From positions 7,982,201 through 8,046,200 of the forward strand of contig OW204001.1 in NCBI GenBank assembly GCA_934047225.1: a DNA stretch of 64,000 nucleotides, given 5' to 3'. Both the position numbers and the translations under genes were made by a program. The notes beneath the pieces were generated by a model. It ran no database searches. It was not told the origin of the DNA and saw nothing but the letters and a program-made list of their open reading frames with translations. Each line of letters begins with the position of its first letter. The first letter of the stretch is position 1. Below, in pieces: positions 59,018 through 64,000 of the stretch. Source of the DNA: Ypsolopha sequella (Eukaryota; Arthropoda; Insecta; Lepidoptera; Ypsolophidae).

Positions 59018-59337
59018 ACACAAACTTGTGGGAACCAATAACGTCGACAGAGGAATTATTATTTCATTCCGTTACCTTTTCCCACACGTTCCATCAACTT
59101 TACAACCGCGAACAATCGGTTTTTTTTACAATCAAACTGTTTTACCATCTAATTTTGCAATTTTAAACTTTGGTATTCAAATGTATGGAAGTTTGAAATT
59201 GCAAAATTAGAGTGTCAAAACATTTTGTTTAAAAAAAACGTATTATTTGCGATTATAAAATTATTTGAACGTGTAGAAAAAAGTAACAGAACGAAACTAT
59301 ACTACTTTTGTCGTCGTTATTGGTTCCTACAAGTTTT
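59018..59337. mobile_element. Long-hairpin MITE carrying two CSL-like sites
   Basis: The left arm begins ACAAACTTGTGGGAACCAAT and the right arm ends ATTGGTTCCTACAAGTTTTT, so nearly the whole element is an imperfect palindrome with a central hairpin (59149-59211, CTAATTTTGCAATTTTAAAC). The left arm contains TGTGGGAAC (59027-59035) and TTTCCCACA (59078-59086), perfect CSL consensus sites. The right arm has mutated versions (GGTTCCTACA). Confidence 0.75.
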
Positions 59338-59802
59338 TTTATAAAAACTGCCTTGGATCTACCTATAAGGTTAGTATGTTTTTAAACATACTAATACTAT
59401 AATACTTTACTTTACTATAAGGTAGTATGTTTTTAAAATTAATTTGTGTTTGTTCGTATTCATGTTTAACATTAAGACAAGCCGCTAAAATGATAGCGCC
59501 TGACAAATAATTCGCGGCTTCCGCTGACTACGGAACCTTAATATCTTGACCTCTATATTTTTCTTGTAATCTTTATGTAATTAATCATCTATTACCATGA
59601 TTTTTTTCATATTTTTCGGTCCTCTTGTTACGGAGATAAGGAGGGGGGGGGGCATTATGACGTTAAATAAATGTTTCTTTTCCGAGGTTTTTTGAATGGG
59701 TATGGTTGATGTGCTTCAATTAATTTTACACGTATTGTCTGAGGCTCTCAACGGCTGAAGTGAAGCTGTAGACCTCTGCAAGGAGTTGTTCATGCTCTAG
59801 AG

Positions 59803-60129
59803 CAGCGTTTCTTAACCTGTGGTCCGCGGACCCCTGGGGGTCCGCGTGCAGGTGTATGGGGGTCCGCAGCCTAATCTAGTAATAGATTAGGCTATTACTA
59901 GATTATAATCTCAGTGGTAATATAAACCCAAATATCACTAATTTAGTTGCAAAAAAGCAGCACCAACCTTCTCATTAACGTATTTTATATGAAAAAGTAT
60001 ATTTTTTTGTAATTTGTAGAACTAAAATAAATGTTCCGAAATTTATTGCTGCTTTTTTATTAAAGGGGTCCTTAAAATTGTGCTTGATTTCCTAAGGGGT
60101 CCGTGGGCAAAAAATGTTAAGAAACGCTA
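59803..60129. mobile_element. hAT-type MITE with 8-bp target duplication
   Basis: CTCTAGAG at 59795-59802 and 60130-60137 flank termini CAGCGTTTCTTAAC and GTTAAGAAACGCTA (reverse complement TAGCGTTTCTTAAC). The subterminal inverted repeats 'GGTCCGCGGACCCC' and 'GGGGTCCGTGGG' fit too. An 8-bp duplication and CAG/TAG ends are diagnostic of hAT elements. 327 bp, non-coding. Confidence 0.92.
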
Positions 60130-60604
60130 CTCTAGAGGTTCATGTACAGTCTTAAACCACACATATTCATAACTTGCCATACCCTACATTTACTACCATA
60201 CATAATATCAAATATATATGCTTTAACAAATACTCATATACTTGCTTATGTGAAGCAGCAAATACATGCTTCACTAAAGCAACTCCTGCATACTAGTTGG
60301 TTGGTTGAATTTCCTAAGGTTGACCTCCCCTTAATAAATCCACATTGTTCACTGTGATGCTTAAAATTTAAATGAGCTAATAGTTGATTTAAAATAAATT
60401 TATCGAAAACGTACTGGTTAAACTGACCCAGGTCTATAATTTTAATTTGCTTTATGCAACGATAGCTTTCACAAATAAAATTATAAGGATGGTGTAATTA
60501 CGTCACTAAGTTAACTCTTACGTTAGTAGAAATTGAAAAAAAAAACGTAGCACCCGAGGCATGTTTCAATTTATTTCGGAAATGCTTGACCTTTATACCT
60601 TTAA

Positions 60605-61026
60605 CCCTTAAATGCATGAGATTTTGTTTTTGTATGAAATTGAAAACAGTTATAGAAAAATAACAAAAAAAATATGTTTTGATTGAAAGGTGGTTTTTAC
60701 AAAAAGAAATAAGAAAAATATTACAAATTTAATAAGATTGTTGTAAAGCTCTCTTTTTGACTTAAATATCAAAACACTATAAAAATATATGCTAGCAGAA
60801 TATTTATTAGATTTCTTTTTCCAAAAGCTCTCTTTAACAAATTTCCCGCCAAAATGCGAGAAAATACAAAAAAACAAAGAAACTTAAAATGAATGAATTA
60901 GATATAAAAAAAATAGAATCTGTTGCCAAACATAATTTTAGCTCATACAATCATAATAATTATAATTTTTAACACGTCAATAATAAATACCTTTGTGCCG
61001 TTTTCGACCCAAGATGCATTTAAGGG
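60605..61026. mobile_element. piggyBac-like MITE
   Basis: TTAA at 60601-60604 and 61027-61030 flanks perfect 13-bp ends CCCTTAAATGCAT and ATGCATTTAAGGG. The TTAA duplication and CCC start are hallmarks of piggyBac-type elements. 422 bp, AT-rich, no transposase. Confidence 0.9.
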
Positions 61027-61030
61027 TTAA

Positions 61031-62727
61031 AGCAACCATAGACATATCCTAAGTCTATGAAAGCAACTAAAATCCGCAAACAATGACAGTTCTACAAAAA
61101 ACACGCCCATTCTTTTTTATATATTCAGCTACTTACAACGATAACGTTAAGAAGTACAACACATATTTCGACGTATACTTGAACTTTAATTCACTAGCAA
61201 TAGGGTCGTTTCTAGAAGAGCTTATTCATCTAAAAGCAATGGTTCATACCACTGATAACCTGGTCGTACCGCGTGCTTTGACATACACATTGTATCAACT
61301 CAATGAATAATAATTTTATGAAATTTTATTGTTTTCTTGTATACGTAACTTTTGACAATATTGAGTGAGAATAACTGGTTATCTTTGGTTCTACGTCCAG
61401 TCGTTATACAACAATATCTTATCACTTTTTTTTTTCAGATTTGAGGAATTTTTGTTTTTTTTTTGTATTTGAATATGAATTTCCTTGAAAAGGAACTATT
61501 GATTCTAGGCACTATTTAGAATGCCAAAATAAGGTTGATATGGTTTTATAACTTTTCTACAAGCTACGAAAGCACAATAAAATTTGTCCTGAAATGGATC
61601 ATGGAAAACAAATATTATGAAAGTGCGGACAAGGTTTATTTTCGAAAAATCATAACTTAGCTCTTGTGTTATTGTTGTTTTATTCAAAGATTTCAAAAGT
61701 TTAGATGAGCCCTGGCACCCAAAATCTATTGCATTGTTTTTGAATGCGTGCGTTAACATAATGCCGACGCGCGCACACTTATGAGTGCGCAATCTGTCTA
61801 CCTGCGGTCAGCAAACTGATCAGACTACTAAAGTTGTTAAAATGATTAACTTTAGTGCACTTGAGGCGTCTAACTATCACTGTGTACAGATGAGCACTGA
61901 TTCCAAACGTGTGAGCGTCACCCATTTAAAGGTCGAAACATTTTGGTGCTGCCATAGTACGGTAAGGGCTTATCTTTACTTTTGAAATCTTTGGTTTTAT
62001 TGCGATTTATAGATATAACTGTAATTGTATAACATACTTGGAGCATTATTTTGTATGGAATAATAGATCTAGGGGTTATTTGAATCGAAGCTACCACGTG
62101 TCAATGTGACATTGCAATACCACGTAATTCTAAATTCGTAGCGGGGGTGATGTGGTCCTGCACAGACTCTCCGGGACTGTGAGTGTTGTGCACTTCCCCT
62201 TAGACAACTCCTTGAAATATAGCCGAACGGCTTTAGTTTGCTGACATTAAATCTGGTCGAGAGAAGAGAAGGTGGAGCTAGTTGCGATACCAGCTCTTCG
62301 TATCATATCCTCGGTGGCGGGGCTAAGAACCAATACTAGTAGTTTACGGAGGTTATTTTTGTTGTGTACCATTTTAGAAAATCGAATCTTGTGTAGGTAA
62401 CAACACATATATTGTTGGGTAAAACAGTTCATATATTTTAAAGGCACAATATTCGGAAGAACCAAGAGGCAGTGCTTGAGAAGGATTTTTTTAAATAACA
62501 GGTTCTTGCCTAATGCGTTTTTTTTATATTAGGTTAAGAAGTGCCTGCTGTTAAACCAAATTGCTTTGAATAATAATTATATCAACTCACACTAAGTAAG
62601 ATATATTCTGAAACCAATTTTGTGCCGAATTCGTAGTTTTCTGACAAAAGAGAATAAAATACCTGCTTAGAAGCGACCATATGCAATGAATGATGCATAC
62701 ATGGGTTATGATTACATATATATAAAA
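61031..62727. other. Non-coding stretch
   Basis: A 75-codon plus-strand frame at 61083-61310 ('YNDNVKKYNTYFDVYLNFNS') is not similar to any family I know. 61505-61800 and 62090-62340 are of mixed composition without recognisable features. Confidence 0.4.
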
Positions 62728-62922
62728 TTATTATTACATAAGGCTTGAACACTCACGTGTGATTGTTGTTGACTATATGCCAACCGTTTTAAGGATACAG
62801 TTTCGGCGAGTCAAGGCAAGTGTCGTTCTTAGGACGATGACGCGGCGTTCACCGTCGTTGTCAAACAGGCTGCCAGTGAGTGTGTATTCACACGTGAGTG
62901 TTCAAGCCGTATGTAGTAATAA
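62728..62922. mobile_element. Inverted-repeat MITE, 195 bp
   Basis: The left end (TTACATAAGGCTTGAACACT, then CACGTGTGA) pairs with the right end (TCACACGTGAGTGTTCAAGC, then CGTATGTAGTAATAA), with a small indel. The centre is GC-rich ('GACGATGACGCGGCG'). Confidence 0.75.
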
Positions 62923-63735
62923 TTTAGTATGTCAGCCCACGCGAGTTTTAATAATATTATACATATACTATATACAATTACAAAAAATTAAAAGTTTTTA
63001 TAATTACATATATAATCATAACATTCATGACCCATTTACAAAAATAAAAGCCTATAAATATAATATTTATTCAATGTTACATACATAATACATATAGGCT
63101 AAATCCAGGACAGATATATGCCCCACAGCGCAATATTTGCCCCATTTTCAAAATTTCGCACTTACAAAAGAGTGGACGAACCCGTGACATAGTCATTTGT
63201 AAGCGCACCGTGATCCTAGCCATAATAATATATTATTTAAATAGGCACGATTATTCATATACGGAATCCTCAGCAAGTGGGTTCAACTTGCACTTGTGGT
63301 TTTTTACGTAAGCATATCACGCAACAGGAAATAGATTTCGTAGCTCATATCCCGTCCGCTACACGCGTGTGCTACGGGCGTAGCGCCTCCAACCGCTACG
63401 ACTGTTTGTAGAAGCGTGATGTTACTGGAATAAATACACTTGTTATAGTCGGGTTCAGATAATTTGAAAAATTTTCTGGGTACATAATAGTGTAGATACT
63501 ACCTATATAATAGATTGGTTATTATTTTCATTTACGAAGTAACAAATCTGGATTTGTTCAAAACATTTCCTTACTGCATGGTTACGACGGACGTCATTCT
63601 TATAAAAAATAATTATATTGACTGCATCATATATGCATAATATTTGCATTACAAACAACAAAATGCTGTTTCAAATTAGATATTAGGTGCTGGTAATAAC
63701 TAGAATGAGTAGGTAAACCGAATAATTAAATAAGC
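62923..63735. other. Non-coding stretch
   Basis: 63350-63415 contains GCTACG/CGTAGC motifs ('GTCCGCTACACGCGTGTG', 'CTACGGGCGTAGC') similar to those upstream of the E(spl) promoter. No gene is recognised. Confidence 0.4.
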
Positions 63736-64000
63736 ATCTTTAATAAAACTCACTTGTACACTATTTCACACATTTAATTAATAGTTATACACCCAACCGG
63801 TTTCGAATAATTAATTCATTTTCAAGGGTTTTATTTATTTATTTCCGAATATTATTTTGGTTTTTACAGCACGTAGTTGCTGTAGTTCGGAAATAAATAA
63901 ATAAAACCCCTTGAAAATGAATTCATTATTCGAAACCGGTTGGGTGTATAACTATTAATTAAATGTGTGAAATAGTGTACAGGTGAGTTTTATTAAAGAT
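63736..64000. mobile_element. Near-perfect hairpin MITE at the window edge
   Basis: The left arm from 63736 (ATCTTTAATAAAACTCACTT) and the right arm to 64000 (...GTTTTATTAAAGAT) are almost perfect inverted repeats of about 110-120 bp around a spacer of 30 bp or so. They include 'ACACCCAACCGGTTTCGAAT' and its complement. It may extend past the window end. Confidence 0.8.

Noticed and set aside
54011..64000. Second E(spl) bHLH gene or a Bearded-family gene downstream
   Set aside because: No basic-helix motif ([13 protein letters not shown]), no WRPW terminus and no GTFFWT motif was found in the open frames.

Overview
The window looks like nuclear DNA of a moth or butterfly (Lepidoptera). The clues are an AT-rich, gene-poor background, many short inverted-repeat transposons, a dispersed repeat common in Lepidoptera (8354-8656, with 'GTAGGGTTCCGTACCCAAAG' and 'CTTGGCCGG'), and one intronless Enhancer-of-split bHLH repressor gene. 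Species cannot be fixed from the sequence alone.

Only one host protein gene is well supported: E(spl)/HES at 52994-53605, plus strand, 203 aa, with bHLH, Orange domain and C-terminal WRPW. It has a compact promoter: a head-to-head pair of Su(H)/CSL sites 17 bp apart, E-boxes just upstream and a TATA box. Its 3' UTR carries one GY box (miR-7 seed match), two Brd boxes and one K box, the post-transcriptional code known from Drosophila Notch-target genes. So the gene is wired for activation by Notch and proneural factors, for feedback by its own repressor family, and for microRNA damping.

The left part (about 5.9-18.2 kb) has no recognisable gene but holds nine high-affinity CSL sites (YGTGGGAAM), seven of them within 4.1 kb (5892-9959). 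Uniform-base expectation for the whole window is about two. Several sit in short GC-rich islands and two have a GCAGGTG E-box close by. This is a candidate Notch-responsive regulatory region, acting either on the E(spl) gene about 35-47 kb away or on a neighbour beyond the left edge. No site of this class occurs between 18.2 and 52.85 kb, an interval crowded with transposons.

Mobile DNA dominates the rest. There are several TTAA-flanked MITE families (3.1-4.2, 20.5, 23.2-24.1, 31.6, 37.2 and 51.3-51.9 kb), Tc1/mariner-type deletion derivatives (10.8 kb with a transposase C-terminus remnant, 32.3, 33.6 and 56.7 kb), a hAT MITE with an 8-bp duplication (59.8 kb), a piggyBac-like MITE (60.6 kb), a broken transposase pseudogene (47.9-48.9 kb), a 1.8-kb fold-back element (39.2-41.1 kb), a 145-bp tandem array (35.5-36.15 kb) and copies of a non-LTR-like repeat ending in a short ATGG tail (12.8, 33.8, 46.7 and 58.8 kb). 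Most striking is a tRNA-like gene with internal promoter boxes and a T-run terminator, carried between perfect 37-bp terminal inverted repeats and nested inside a second transposon (32.3-33.0 kb).
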